In this document: one piece after another, positions 30,993 through 38,312 of the stretch
Numbering within the stretch: position 1 is the stretch's first letter
Layout: every line of letters starts with the position of its first letter
Assembly (NCBI GenBank): GCA_934162615.1
Contig: CAKPJK010000013.1
Span: 1 to 38,312 of the forward strand
DNA: 38,312 nucleotides
Reading direction: 5' to 3'
Origin: an uncultured Clostridia bacterium
GTDB lineage: Bacteria; Bacillota; Clostridia; TANB77; CAG-508
Position numbers and translations under genes: made by a program
The notes under the pieces: model-generated
Told to the model about the DNA's origin: nothing
Seen by the model: the letters and a program-made list of their open reading frames with translations, nothing else
The model's database searches: none

Positions 30993-32680
30993 TTATATTG
31001 ATTTCATAACATCCTTAATGTTGATTTGCAAACTATCAACACCATTAAAACTATTAATTTCCAAAGTTCCAACAACATCTATTTTATCACCAATTCTATA
31101 TTCATCTGCTAAATAGCCTAAATTAAAACCAATTGCATTCACAACAGAATTACCATCTTTCAAAGTCATTTTTATATGTTTACCTTCTGACAAACTTCTA
31201 ATAGAATCAACTTTCAAATTTTTCAACGCAAATATTGGTGTCTTATTTCCTTCACCAAATGGTTCTAGTTGTTTCAAACTTTCAACAGTTTCTCTACTTA
31301 CTTCGTTCAAATTGATTTTTGCGTCAACATTTATGATAGGAATAATTTCGTCTATTTTTGAATCTTTTGCAATGTGTTCAAGTTCTTTTGCAAACTTATC
31401 AAAATTGTCCCTTTTAATTGTAATTCCTATTGCCATACTGTGTCCACCAAATTTTTCAATTGTATCTTGGCATTTCATTAGTGCATCATGTAAGTCAAAA
31501 CCTGGAATACTTCTACCTGAGCCTTTTGCTAAGTCGTCTTCATAACATAATAAAATACTTGGTTTAAAATATAAATCTGTTATTTTTGAAGATACTATTC
31601 CAATAACTCCATGATGCCAATTGTCTCCGCCAACAACTATTGCACAATTTTCATATAACTTGTTTTTTTCAATTTGGTTTACTGCATCTTCATAAATTGA
31701 TTTTTCTTTTTCTTGTCTCATTTTATTATAATCGTTTAATTTCTTTGTTAGTTCATTTACTTCGTAAATATCTTTTGATAAAAAAAGTTTTAATGCCTCG
31801 TCTGCATGTCCCATTCTTCCACACGCATTTATTCTTGGTGCAACGCCAAAAGATATAGTTGTTGAGTCAAGATTTTTGTATCCTGAAGACATAAGTAATG
31901 ACCTTAGTCCCATATTTTTTGTTTGTGCTACAAGTAATAATCCTAATTTTGTTATAACTCTATTTTCATCAACTAATGGAACTATATCTGATATTGTTCC
32001 AACACACACAATGTCTAAGTATTTTAAGTATTCCTTCTCTTCTAATTCTAATTTTTTTCCGCAATGCTTGTGTTAATTTAAATACTACACCAACCCCTGC
32101 TAAATCTCTACAAGGATATTGGTTATCTTTTCTTTTTGCATCAACTACAGCAAGTGCTTTTGGCAATTCATCTCCTACTTCATGATGATCTGTTACTATT
32201 GTTTCAATTCCGAATAGAATTTGCATATTCAATTTCTTCTATTCCAGAAATTCCTGTGTCAACTGTTATCATTAATGTGTAATTTTCTTTTGCTATTTTT
32301 TCTATGGCTGGTTTGTTTAAGCCATATCCTTCTTCTAATCTGTTTGGAATATATGAATCTACATGTAGTCCTCTGTCTTCTAAAAAACTTTTTAATACTG
32401 TTATACTTGTTATTCCGTCCACATCGTAATCACCATATATTATTGTTTTTTCGCCATTTTCTATTGCTTTTATTATTCTCTCAACCGCAATATTCATATC
32501 TGGCATTAAAAATGGATCATGAAAATTTTGTCTTGTTGGATGTAAAAATATTTCTATTTCATCTTCTTTTATCTTTCTGTTTACAATTATTGATGCTAGC
32601 AATTCGTTTATTTTATATTTTTCTGCTATTCTTTTTGTTTCTTCTTTATCTGCCTCATATATTTGCCATTTTTTGTTCAT
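30993..32680 (-). CDS. recJ: Single-stranded-DNA exonuclease RecJ, read through two apparent +1 frameshifts at CGG
   Basis: RecJ is a 5'-3' ssDNA exonuclease of the DHH family. Zero-frame residues 1-156 contain the DHH-family metal motif YGDYDVDGIT and ITVDTGISG. The frame then reads CGG AAT TGA (CGG at 32212-32210). Skipping one C gives GIETIVTDHHEVGDELP, the expected DHH motif. About 50 residues later a second CGG (32061-32059, after LTQAL) diverts the frame again, and skipping C restores GKKLELEEKEYLKYLDIVCVG. The rest (GRMGHADEAL, GGHSMAIG, and the OB-like C-terminus) is normal. The corrected length is about 561 residues. No other defect is visible. It is first in the series leading to relA. 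Recoding, mutation or sequence error are the choices; the identical context at three sites favours recoding. Confidence 0.9.
32058..32064 (-). promoter_or_regulatory. Putative +1 recoding site 2 in recJ (TTG CGG AAA)
   Basis: The zero-frame CGG occupies 32061-32059. +1 reading is TTG, skipped C, GGA, AAA, AAA, TTA, giving Leu-Gly-Lys-Lys-Leu. The conserved downstream segment VGTISDIVPL is only in the shifted frame. Confidence 0.65.
32209..32215 (-). promoter_or_regulatory. Putative +1 recoding site 1 in recJ (ATT CGG AAT)
   Basis: The zero-frame CGG occupies 32212-32210, with TGA two codons on. +1 reading is ATT, skipped C, GGA, ATT, GAA, giving Ile-Gly-Ile-Glu and then the DHH motif. Confidence 0.65.
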
Positions 32681-32751
32681 ACCTTTCTCCTTTTTTTACT
32701 TTTCGTATATTGTATAACATTTTCCTATTTTTTTAAAGTATTTTTTGTAAA

Positions 32752-32796
32752 TTCTGTAAATTTGTTCATGCATGAAAATTTATGAAATAATTTTTT
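32752..32796. repeat. Dispersed 44-bp element, copy 2
   Basis: Copy 2 of the element at 12071-12114, upstream of recJ. The centre is a perfect 12-bp palindrome, TTCATGCATGAA, flanked by TAAATT and AATTTA arms. Confidence 0.7.
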
Positions 32797-32811
32797 GGTG
32801 CAATGTATTTT

Positions 32812-32890
32812 TATCTATTAAGAAAGTTGCATAACTTTCTTAATAGATAAACAAAAGAACCTACAATTTCTTGTAAGTTCTTTTGTTTTT
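32812..32890. terminator. Double hairpin after the sortase gene
   Basis: A perfect 17-bp stem with a GCAT loop (32812-32849) and a 15-pair stem with one mismatch (32851-32886). Plus-strand T residues follow the second; on the minus strand the first ends in AAAAATAC. They terminate the sortase transcript upstream of recJ. Confidence 0.75.
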
Positions 32891-32895
32891 ATTTA

Positions 32896-33573
32896 TTAAA
32901 TTTGTTTAGCAAAAATTATTGTTCTTTGATCATTACTTGCATCTGTACAAGTTGATAATGTTAATTCTGCTAATCCTGCAGTATCTCTTGTGTAGAATGA
33001 TGTATCTGTTGATGATGCCTCAAATTTATTATATACTTGATATGTTACTGATTTTCCTCTATAATCTGTTACATATATTTTTGCACCATTAGATAATTTT
33101 TTCAAATTAGAGAAAAACATTCCATTTCTATAATTGTGTCCTATTACAACTGTGTTTCCTGGCTGATTTAGGTTGTCTCCACTTGGATATAATGCAATTA
33201 GTGCTTTTTCTAGTGCAGTTGTTGATACTTCTTCTACTATTGGATATTCCAAATTAATTGCTGGAATTTTCATTGTACCTACAACTGTAAATCCATTATA
33301 TTTTTTCTTTCCTGAACCACTACCTGTTGTTGTACTTGTTATTGGTGTTTCATTAGAACTATCTAATACAACATTTTCATTTGAATCCCCTGTTGTGTTT
33401 TCTTCACTTGTTGTTACATCTCCTTGATAGTCTTCTACAAAGTCTGATGCTTGTTTTGAAGAATTATATTTTTTTATATAGTCAAATCCTAAAAATCCTA
33501 ATAACAATACTATTGCAATTATTACTATTATTAACACTACTGTTAATACTTTACTATATTTACTCTCAAACAT
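32896..33573 (-). CDS. Sortase (class D-like)
   Basis: A membrane transpeptidase that attaches LPxTG proteins to the wall. The 225 residues comprise a transmembrane anchor at 9-30, a Ser/Thr/Gly-rich linker (50-90) and the sortase barrel from about 95. The catalytic residues are His146 in VVIGHNYRNG, Cys209 in LTLSTCTDAS and Arg217 in NDQRTIIFA. MKIPAINLEYPIVEE is the typical first strand. TLSTC and the short barrel fit class D or E rather than class A; the exact class is uncertain. The likely substrate in this window is the LPKTG protein at 8029-8403. The gene has a good ribosome site and stands alone. Confidence 0.92.
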   Translation of the reverse strand: MFESKYSKVLTVVLIIVIIAIVLLLGFLGFDYIKKYNSSKQASDFVEDYQGDVTTSEENTTGDSNENVVLDSSNETPITSTTTGSGSGKKKYNGFTVVGTMKIPAINLEYPIVEEVSTTALEKALIALYPSGDNLNQPGNTVVIGHNYRNGMFFSNLKKLSNGAKIYVTDYRGKSVTYQVYNKFEASSTDTSFYTRDTAGLAELTLSTCTDASNDQRTIIFAKQI

Positions 33574-33703
33574 ACCTTTTACCTCCGTACTTTTAAACTC
33601 TAATTACATTATATCATATTAAATTTGATTTTACAATTTTTTTACAAATTTTTATATTTTTTATGTTAATCTTTGTTTCTTAATGTACTAATGCTTATTA
33701 ATA

Positions 33704-34048
33704 TTATACTATTTTATCTCCAAATTTAGCACCTGCTAAAACATGAAAATGTAAATGCATAACTTCTTGTCCAGCATCTTTTCCACAATTTACAATAACT
33801 CTATATCCACTTTCCTTAAAACCTTTTTCATCTGCTATTTTATTTATAACTCCATATATTTTTCCAACAATTGTTTCATCTTCTTTTTCCATATGTGCTA
33901 ATGAAGTTATATGTTTTTTAGGAATTACCAATATATGAATTGGAGCCGCTGGATTTATATCATTAAACGCTAATATTTCATCATCTTCATATACTTTTGT
34001 TGAAGGAATTTCACCTTTAATAATTTTACAAAATAAACAATCTTCCAT
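33704..34048 (-). CDS. HIT family nucleotide-binding hydrolase
   Basis: A 114-residue histidine-triad protein of the HINT/PKCI type. MEDCLFCKIIKGEIPS opens it (Cys4 and Cys7 of a possible zinc site), and the catalytic triad HLHFHVLAG lies near the C-terminus. It hydrolyses nucleotide phosphoramidates or related substrates. ATG at 34048 follows AAAGGTGATAAAA; a GTG three codons upstream would overlap that site. It follows alaS on the same strand with a REP pair in the gap. Confidence 0.93.
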   Translation of the reverse strand: MEDCLFCKIIKGEIPSTKVYEDDEILAFNDINPAAPIHILVIPKKHITSLAHMEKEDETIVGKIYGVINKIADEKGFKESGYRVIVNCGKDAGQEVMHLHFHVLAGAKFGDKIV

Positions 34049-34073
34049 TTTTATCACCTTTCAATTATTTTTT

Positions 34074-34141
34074 AGGGATTAAAGACCCGTCCCCTAATCC
34101 CGAATTTTTTTAGGGATTGGGGGACGGGTCTCCAATCCCGA
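34074..34141. repeat. Inverted pair of REP-like palindromes between alaS and the HIT gene
   Basis: Unit 1 (34074-34103) is GGGATTA, a loop reading GGGGACGGGTCTT on the minus strand, then TAATCCC. Unit 2 (34112-34141) has the same core on the plus strand, GGGATTGG/CCAATCCC around GGGACGGGTCT. The two are head to head, as in BIME elements. Confidence 0.9.
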
Positions 34142-34145
34142 TTTT

Positions 34146-35903
34146 TTATTTTTCTAATATAGCCTTTATTCTTCTAACACCTGCTGAACTTGCTTCTTCT
34201 TTTTTGATTTTGAATTTTCCAAGTTCACTTGTGTTTTTAACATGAGGTCCACCACATAGTTCTTTTGAAACATCTCCTATTGTGTAAACAGTTACAACAT
34301 CTGGATATTTTTCAATAAACATACACTCTGCCCCTGATTTAACTGCTTCATCTTTTTTCATTTCTTCTACTGTTACTGGTATTGCATCTTGAATCCATTT
34401 GTTTACTAAATCTTCTGTTTGTTTCTTTTCTTCGTCTGTCATTTTGTGGTCACAGTTAAAGTCAAATCTCATTCTATCTACTGTAATATTTGAACCTCTT
34501 TGATGTGTTTCTGGTCCTAAAACTACTTTAAGTGCTGCATTTAATAAATGTGTTGCAGTATGATATGCGATTGTTGTGTCATTTTGTTCTGCTAGTCCAC
34601 CTTTAAATTTTTGTTCTGAACCCATTCTTGATTTTTCTTGATGTGCTTTGAATAGTTCGTCAAATTCTTTCATATCAACAGTCATATTGTTTTCTTGTGC
34701 TAATTCACTTGTAACTTCTGGTGGAAATCCATATGTGTCATATAGTTTAAATACTACTTTTCCATCTATTTTAGTTTTTCCTTGTTCTTTTGCTTTATTC
34801 ATTTCTTTTTCGAATTCTTTTTCACCATGTGCAAGTGTTTTTACAAATTTATTTTTTTCTTCAATTATTACATTTTTTATTAAGTCTTGATTTTTTACTA
34901 AGTCTGGATACATTTCCTTCAAGTTTTCAACATTTATATCTATTAGTGTTGATATTTCATCTAGATTTATTTGTAGTTTGTTCATATGTCTTACCATTCT
35001 ACGAATTAATCTTCTTAAAATATATCCCCTGTCAACATTGCTTGGTCTTCCACCATCACTAATTACCATCATGCTTGAACGTAAGTGTTCTGCTATGATT
35101 CTTCTACTTTCTATGTTATCAACTTTTTGTAATTCTGATAGTTTGTCCATTACTGGTTTGAATAATTCTGTATCAAATGGTGTTTCTTTTCCTTGTAATA
35201 ACATTGTCATTCTTTCTAGTCCAAGTCCTGTATCAACATTTCTTTGAGCTAATTTTGAATATTTTCCATCTTTGCTTTTGAAATATTCCATAAATACATT
35301 GTTCCATATTTCAACATATTTACCACAATCACATGAAGGTTGACAGTCTGGTCCACATGCTGGTTTTCCTGTATCATAGAACATTTCTGTATCTGGTCCA
35401 CATGGTCCTTCTTCTCCTGCTATCCACCAGTTGTCGTCTTTTCCATAATAATAGATATGTCCATCTAGAATTCCTGCTTTTTTCCAACATTCTGCTGCTA
35501 CTTCGTCTCTTGGGCAATCGTCATCCCCTGCAAATACTGTTACAGATAATTTTTCTACTGGAATTTGTAATTCTTTTGTTAAGAAATCAAAACTCATTTG
35601 AATTGATTCTTCTTTGAAGTAGTCTCCTAATGACCAGTTTCCTAACATTTCGAAATATGTTAAGTGTCTGTTGTCTCCTACTTCTTCTATGTCATTTGTT
35701 CTTAGACATTTTTGATAGTCTGTAAGCCTTGTTCCTGATGGATGTTTTTCCCCTAATAAATATGGTACTAATGGTTGCATTCCTGCTGTTGTGAATAGTA
35801 CTGATGGGTCGTTTTCTGGTATTAATGATGCTGATGGTATTACAGCGTGTCCGTGTTTTTTAAAAAAGTTTAGGTATTTATTTCTTATTTCTATTGCTTT
35901 CAT
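34146..35903 (-). CDS. alaS: Alanyl-tRNA synthetase, short form
   Basis: Charges tRNA-Ala and edits mischarged Ser/Gly. The catalytic core is present (GMQPLVPYLLGEKHPSGTRL, YFEMLGNWSLGDYF, GLGLERMTMLLQG, and RRLIRRMVRHMNKL), as is the editing domain (HTATHLLNAAL and CGGPHV with the zinc-binding His/Cys residues). It ends after GVRRIKAILEK at residue 585, whereas usual AlaRS runs to about 870 residues. The C-terminal coiled coil/DHHA1 (C-Ala) domain is absent. The stop is followed at once by a REP pair, with no remnant of the missing domain, so this is a naturally short form rather than a fresh truncation. A consensus promoter precedes it. Confidence 0.94.
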   Translation of the reverse strand: MKAIEIRNKYLNFFKKHGHAVIPSASLIPENDPSVLFTTAGMQPLVPYLLGEKHPSGTRLTDYQKCLRTNDIEEVGDNRHLTYFEMLGNWSLGDYFKEESIQMSFDFLTKELQIPVEKLSVTVFAGDDDCPRDEVAAECWKKAGILDGHIYYYGKDDNWWIAGEEGPCGPDTEMFYDTGKPACGPDCQPSCDCGKYVEIWNNVFMEYFKSKDGKYSKLAQRNVDTGLGLERMTMLLQGKETPFDTELFKPVMDKLSELQKVDNIESRRIIAEHLRSSMMVISDGGRPSNVDRGYILRRLIRRMVRHMNKLQINLDEISTLIDINVENLKEMYPDLVKNQDLIKNVIIEEKNKFVKTLAHGEKEFEKEMNKAKEQGKTKIDGKVVFKLYDTYGFPPEVTSELAQENNMTVDMKEFDELFKAHQEKSRMGSEQKFKGGLAEQNDTTIAYHTATHLLNAALKVVLGPETHQRGSNITVDRMRFDFNCDHKMTDEEKKQTEDLVNKWIQDAIPVTVEEMKKDEAVKSGAECMFIEKYPDVVTVYTIGDVSKELCGGPHVKNTSELGKFKIKKEEASSAGVRRIKAILEK

Positions 35904-35941
35904 TTATTTTCCTTCTTTCTTCGTTTTTATGTACGGTTACA

Positions 35942-35970
35942 ATTATACTTCAAAAATACTAAAAAATCAA
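35942..35970 (-). promoter_or_regulatory. Promoter of alaS
   Basis: TTGATT (35970-35965), a 17-base spacer and TATAAT (35947-35942) on the minus strand. Confidence 0.7.
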
Positions 35971-36002
35971 GATTTTTATAAAATATAAAAAGTTTGTTTT
36001 TT

Positions 36003-36069
36003 AATTAATTGTTACAGTTCACAGAACATAAAGTTATTGTTTGTGTGCTGCAAACTATAGTAATTAATT
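36003..36069. repeat. 67-bp dyad between alaS and the XRE regulator
   Basis: AATTAATT (36003) pairs with AATTAATT (to 36069), then AGTT with AACT on the same axis, and an inner CACA/TGTG. Together they form a long imperfect stem. It lies upstream of the plus-strand XRE gene and could be an operator or a structured leader. Direct copies of ACATAATTA lie just before the XRE ribosome site (36123-36142). Confidence 0.45.
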
Positions 36070-36158
36070 TTACCGCCAAAATTCTATGATTTTTTTATCA
36101 TACTTTTTTATTAATAATTATGACATAATTATCACATAATTACTATGGAGGTACTTAT

Positions 36159-36371
36159 ATGATAAAAGAATATAGAATAAAAAATGGATTTTCACAAGAA
36201 GAATTAGCAGAAAAAGTAGATATAAGTTGGAGACATCTTCAACGTCTAGAACACAACGAATCCAAAACAACAGTAAAAACACTAAAAAAACTTATAAAAG
36301 TTTTAAAAATTTCTGACACAGATATTATAAATTATTTAAAAACAAATGAAAATGAAACGGAAAATGAATAA
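36159..36371 (+). CDS. XRE-family helix-turn-helix regulator
   Basis: A 70-residue protein that is essentially one Cro/C1 HTH domain: IKEYRIKNGFSQEELAEKVDISWRHLQRLEHNESK contains the two HTH helices and the connecting turn, followed by TVKTLKKLIKVLKIS and an acidic tail (NENETENE). There is no effector domain. The ribosome site is ATGGAGGTACTTAT. It is one of only a few plus-strand genes, divergent from alaS and convergent with dnaJ. It may repress its own promoter; the target is unknown. Confidence 0.9.
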   Translation: MIKEYRIKNGFSQEELAEKVDISWRHLQRLEHNESKTTVKTLKKLIKVLKISDTDIINYLKTNENETENE

Positions 36372-36380
36372 AAAGAAGAA

Positions 36381-36420
36381 AAATCGGGATTAATTTAACT
36401 TTTAATCTCGATTTTTTTAT
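36381..36420. terminator. Bidirectional terminator between the XRE gene and dnaJ
   Basis: AAATCGGGATTAA pairs with TTAATCTCGATTT (with one G-T), with T/A runs on both strands. The stem resembles the outer stem of the REP-like units (TCGGGATT/AATCCCGA) but lacks the GGGGACGGGTC loop. Confidence 0.8.
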
Positions 36421-36425
36421 AAATT

Positions 36426-37586
36426 TTATCCAAAAATTCCTTTTTTCTTAACAGGAGGTTGCTCATTCATAGTTCTAGCCAATTGAGTAAGCAATTCTCT
36501 TTGCTCCTTAGTCAATCTCTTAGGAGTTTGAACTTGAACAGTAAATACAAAATCTCCCTCAGATGTTGAATTTACATATTTAAATCCTTTATTTTTAATA
36601 GTAAATTTAGTACCTGTTTGCGTACCTTCCGGAATTCTGTATTTTTCCTTACTTCCATCAACCATAGGTATTTCAAGTTCTGCACCTAGTGCCGCTTGAG
36701 TCATAGTAATTGGAATATCACACAAAACATTATTACCTTTTCTTGTAAATATACTATGTTTTTTTATTCTTAATGTGATATACAAATCACCTTTCGGTCC
36801 ACCTTTGCTACCTGGTTCACCTTCTCCTCTTAGTACTACAGTTTGATTATCATCAATTCCTGCTGGAATTTTAACTTTTATTTTTGGTTGTTTTCTTATA
36901 GTCCCCTTACCTTTGCAGAATTCACAAACTTCAGTAATAACTTCACCAGTTCCATGGCATTTACCACATGTTCTAGTTGTTTGAACTTGACCTAAAATTG
37001 TATTTTGAACTTGTGTTACTTGACCTGTTCCATGACAATCTGGGCATTTTATAGGATTAGTTCCAGGTTTTGCACCAGTTCCATGACAATGTTCACAAGT
37101 TTCATTTCTATTTATTACAACTTCTTTTTCAACACCTAAAAAAGCCTCTTCAAATGTAATATCCATATTCAAGTTTAAATCTGCACCTTTTCGTGGTCCG
37201 TTATTTTTTCTAGCAGACTGTCTGCCACCAAAACCACCACCAAAAAATGAAGAAAATATATCTCCTAAATCTCCAAAGTCTCCAAAACCATCAAATCCAG
37301 AAGTAGAATATGTATAATTCCCACCTCCAAATGGTCCTCCAGCTCCTCCAAATCCTTGTGGGTCAGCTGTTCCAAATTGGTCATACATTCTTCTTTTTTG
37401 AGGATTAGAAAGTGTTTCATATGCTTCATTAACTTCTTTAAATTTCTTTTCCGCTTCTTCTTTATTATCTGGGTTTGCATCTGGGTGATATTTTTTAGCC
37501 ATTTTTCTATAAGCCTTTTTTAGTTCATCATCTGTGGCATTTTTATTAACGCCTAAAACCTCATAATAATCTCTTTTATTAGCCAT
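36426..37586 (-). CDS. dnaJ: Chaperone protein DnaJ
   Basis: An Hsp40 co-chaperone that stimulates DnaK. From ATG at 37586 (GGAGGAAAAA upstream) it has 386 residues. The J domain has HPD in KKYHPDANP (about residue 35), a Gly/Phe-rich linker follows (about 75-120), and there are four CxxCxGxG zinc repeats (CEHCHGTG, CPDCHGTG, CGKCHGTG, CEFCKGKG; about 145-215). The C-terminal substrate-binding domains follow. It lies downstream of dnaK, separated by a perfect inverted REP pair, so it may be in one operon with attenuated or processed read-through. Confidence 0.97.
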   Translation of the reverse strand: MANKRDYYEVLGVNKNATDDELKKAYRKMAKKYHPDANPDNKEEAEKKFKEVNEAYETLSNPQKRRMYDQFGTADPQGFGGAGGPFGGGNYTYSTSGFDGFGDFGDLGDIFSSFFGGGFGGRQSARKNNGPRKGADLNLNMDITFEEAFLGVEKEVVINRNETCEHCHGTGAKPGTNPIKCPDCHGTGQVTQVQNTILGQVQTTRTCGKCHGTGEVITEVCEFCKGKGTIRKQPKIKVKIPAGIDDNQTVVLRGEGEPGSKGGPKGDLYITLRIKKHSIFTRKGNNVLCDIPITMTQAALGAELEIPMVDGSKEKYRIPEGTQTGTKFTIKNKGFKYVNSTSEGDFVFTVQVQTPKRLTKEQRELLTQLARTMNEQPPVKKKGIFG

Positions 37587-37598
37587 TTTTTCCTCCAT

Positions 37599-37693
37599 AA
37601 AATTTCGGGATTGGGGGACGGGTCTTTCATCCCGATTTTTTTATCATAAAAATTTTTCGGGATGAAAGACCCGTCCCCCAATCCCGAAATTTT
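37599..37693. repeat. Perfect 37-bp inverted repeat built from two REP-like units (dnaK-dnaJ gap)
   Basis: The arms 37599-37635 and 37657-37693 are exact reverse complements, separated by 21 bases that are themselves T-rich then A-rich. Each arm contains one unit: TCGGGAT, a loop with GGGGACGGGTC, then ATCCCGA. It is the largest member of the family in this window. Confidence 0.93.
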
Positions 37694-37700
37694 TCAAATT

Positions 37701-38312
37701 CTATTTGTCATCTTCAACTTTATAATCAGCATCATAAACATTTCCATTGTCTCCGCCATTATTAGCATCTGAACCGTTATCTGCTCCAGTACCACTAGCT
37801 GCTGCATTTGGGTCTACTCCTGCTGCTCCGTTTGGATTTGCATTTTTATATAATTGTTCTGACATATCGTAGAATACTTTTGTTAATTTTTCTGTAGCCT
37901 CTTTGATTTTTTCTGTATCATTTGTTTCTAATGCTTTTTTAGTATTATCGATTTCAGTTTCAACTTTAGCTTTTTCTTCTCCACTAATCTTGTCTCCTAA
38001 ATCGTTTAATGTTTTTTCACTGTTGTAAACTAAGCTTTCTGCATTATTTTTAACTTCGATTTCTTCTTTTTTCTTTTTATCTTCTTCAGCATGTGCTTCT
38101 GCATCTTTAACCGCTTTGTCAATATCTTCATCTGTTAAGTTTGTTGAAGCTGTAATAGAAACATCTTGTTGATTTCCTGTTGCCATATCTTTTGCAGATA
38201 CATGAACTATACCGTTTGCATCTATATCAAATGTTACTTCAATTTGAGGTACTCCTCTTGGTGCTGCTGGAATTCCTGTTAATTGGAATCTTCCTAATGT
38301 TTTATTATATGC
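37701..38312 (-). CDS. dnaK: Chaperone protein DnaK, C-terminal part
   Basis: The gene runs off the right edge; 203 codons and the stop are visible. The substrate-binding beta domain is at the edge (LGRFQLTGIPAAPRGVPQIEVTF, then DIDANGIVHVSA), followed by the helical lid (NLTDEDIDKAVKDAEAHAEED). The tail is rich in Asn, Gly and Ala (NPNGAAGVDPNAAA) and ends YDADYKVEDDK, like the EDE-type tail of DnaK. The frame is open without interruption to the window edge. Confidence 0.97.
   Translation of the reverse strand, partial: AYNKTLGRFQLTGIPAAPRGVPQIEVTFDIDANGIVHVSAKDMATGNQQDVSITASTNLTDEDIDKAVKDAEAHAEEDKKKKEEIEVKNNAESLVYNSEKTLNDLGDKISGEEKAKVETEIDNTKKALETNDTEKIKEATEKLTKVFYDMSEQLYKNANPNGAAGVDPNAAASGTGADNGSDANNGGDNGNVYDADYKVEDDK

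Noticed and set aside
32059..32215. Systematic sequencing error at TTCCG/CGGAA (for example a modified motif)
   Set aside because: The same words occur at many other places in intact genes without any shift, e.g. TAC GGA ATA in folD near 4168. Raw reads would be needed to exclude it fully.
32752..32796. The TTCATGCATGAA palindrome as a second LexA box
   Set aside because: The half-sites are in the opposite order (GTTC then GAA) from the GAAC-N4-GTTC arrangement of Gram-positive SOS boxes.

Overview
The window reads as a very AT-rich, low-GC Gram-positive chromosome, most likely an uncultured member of the Clostridia. The evidence is spoVS and a ymdB-spoVS order as in Bacillus, disA next to radA, a CarD-family regulator, an LPxTG protein with a sortase, strong AGGAGG ribosome sites and TTGACA-N17-TATAAT promoters. 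Nearly all genes lie on the minus strand. The plus-strand genes are a small membrane protein (2375), tsaE-tsaB-rimI (19476-21172) and an XRE regulator (36159).

Layout: tRNA-Phe and a candidate small RNA (1-410); a Y-family polymerase/YolD pair under a LexA-like box that is shared with a divergent small membrane protein (479-2611); dprA with an in-frame 21-bp minisatellite and clustered DnaA-box-like words, then folD, an LD-carboxypeptidase, a small unknown and ligA (2654-7911); a tiny LPxTG protein, ychF and tRNA-Leu (8029-9935); carD, dut, spoVS, ymdB, a membrane cyclophilin, disA and radA (10138-16258); an unknown small protein, mtaB and mreB (16353-19231); tsaE-tsaB-rimI, then ylmH and dxs (19476-23832); a secreted unknown and an FxLYD-like protein (24043-25531); hisS, a metallo-hydrolase, relA, a radical SAM protein and recJ (25638-32680); sortase, HIT protein and a short alaS (32896-35903); an XRE regulator, dnaJ and the 3' part of dnaK (36159-38312).

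The most striking observation concerns the codon CGG. radA is interrupted once and recJ twice, and all three breaks are the same event: a zero-frame CGG followed by A, where skipping one base (reading GGA, Gly) restores the conserved protein. By eye I find only one other in-frame CGG among roughly 11,000 codons, at residue 31 of the secreted unknown (24718-24720), where the next base is T. This looks like CGG-dependent +1 recoding (CGG-A read as GGA, or CGGA read as a quadruplet) rather than random damage, and both affected genes encode recombination proteins.

Other notable structure: a family of GGGGACGGGTC-loop palindromes (BIME/REP-like, including a perfect 37-bp inverted repeat between dnaK and dnaJ), a second 44-bp dispersed element with a covarying hairpin, a possible attenuator in the carD leader, and a long operator-like palindrome at the tsaE promoter. 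Functionally, tsaE/tsaB (t6A synthesis) lie near mtaB (ms2t6A synthesis). The region is also rich in replication, recombination and repair genes: dprA, ligA, radA, disA, recJ, dut and a Y-family polymerase.
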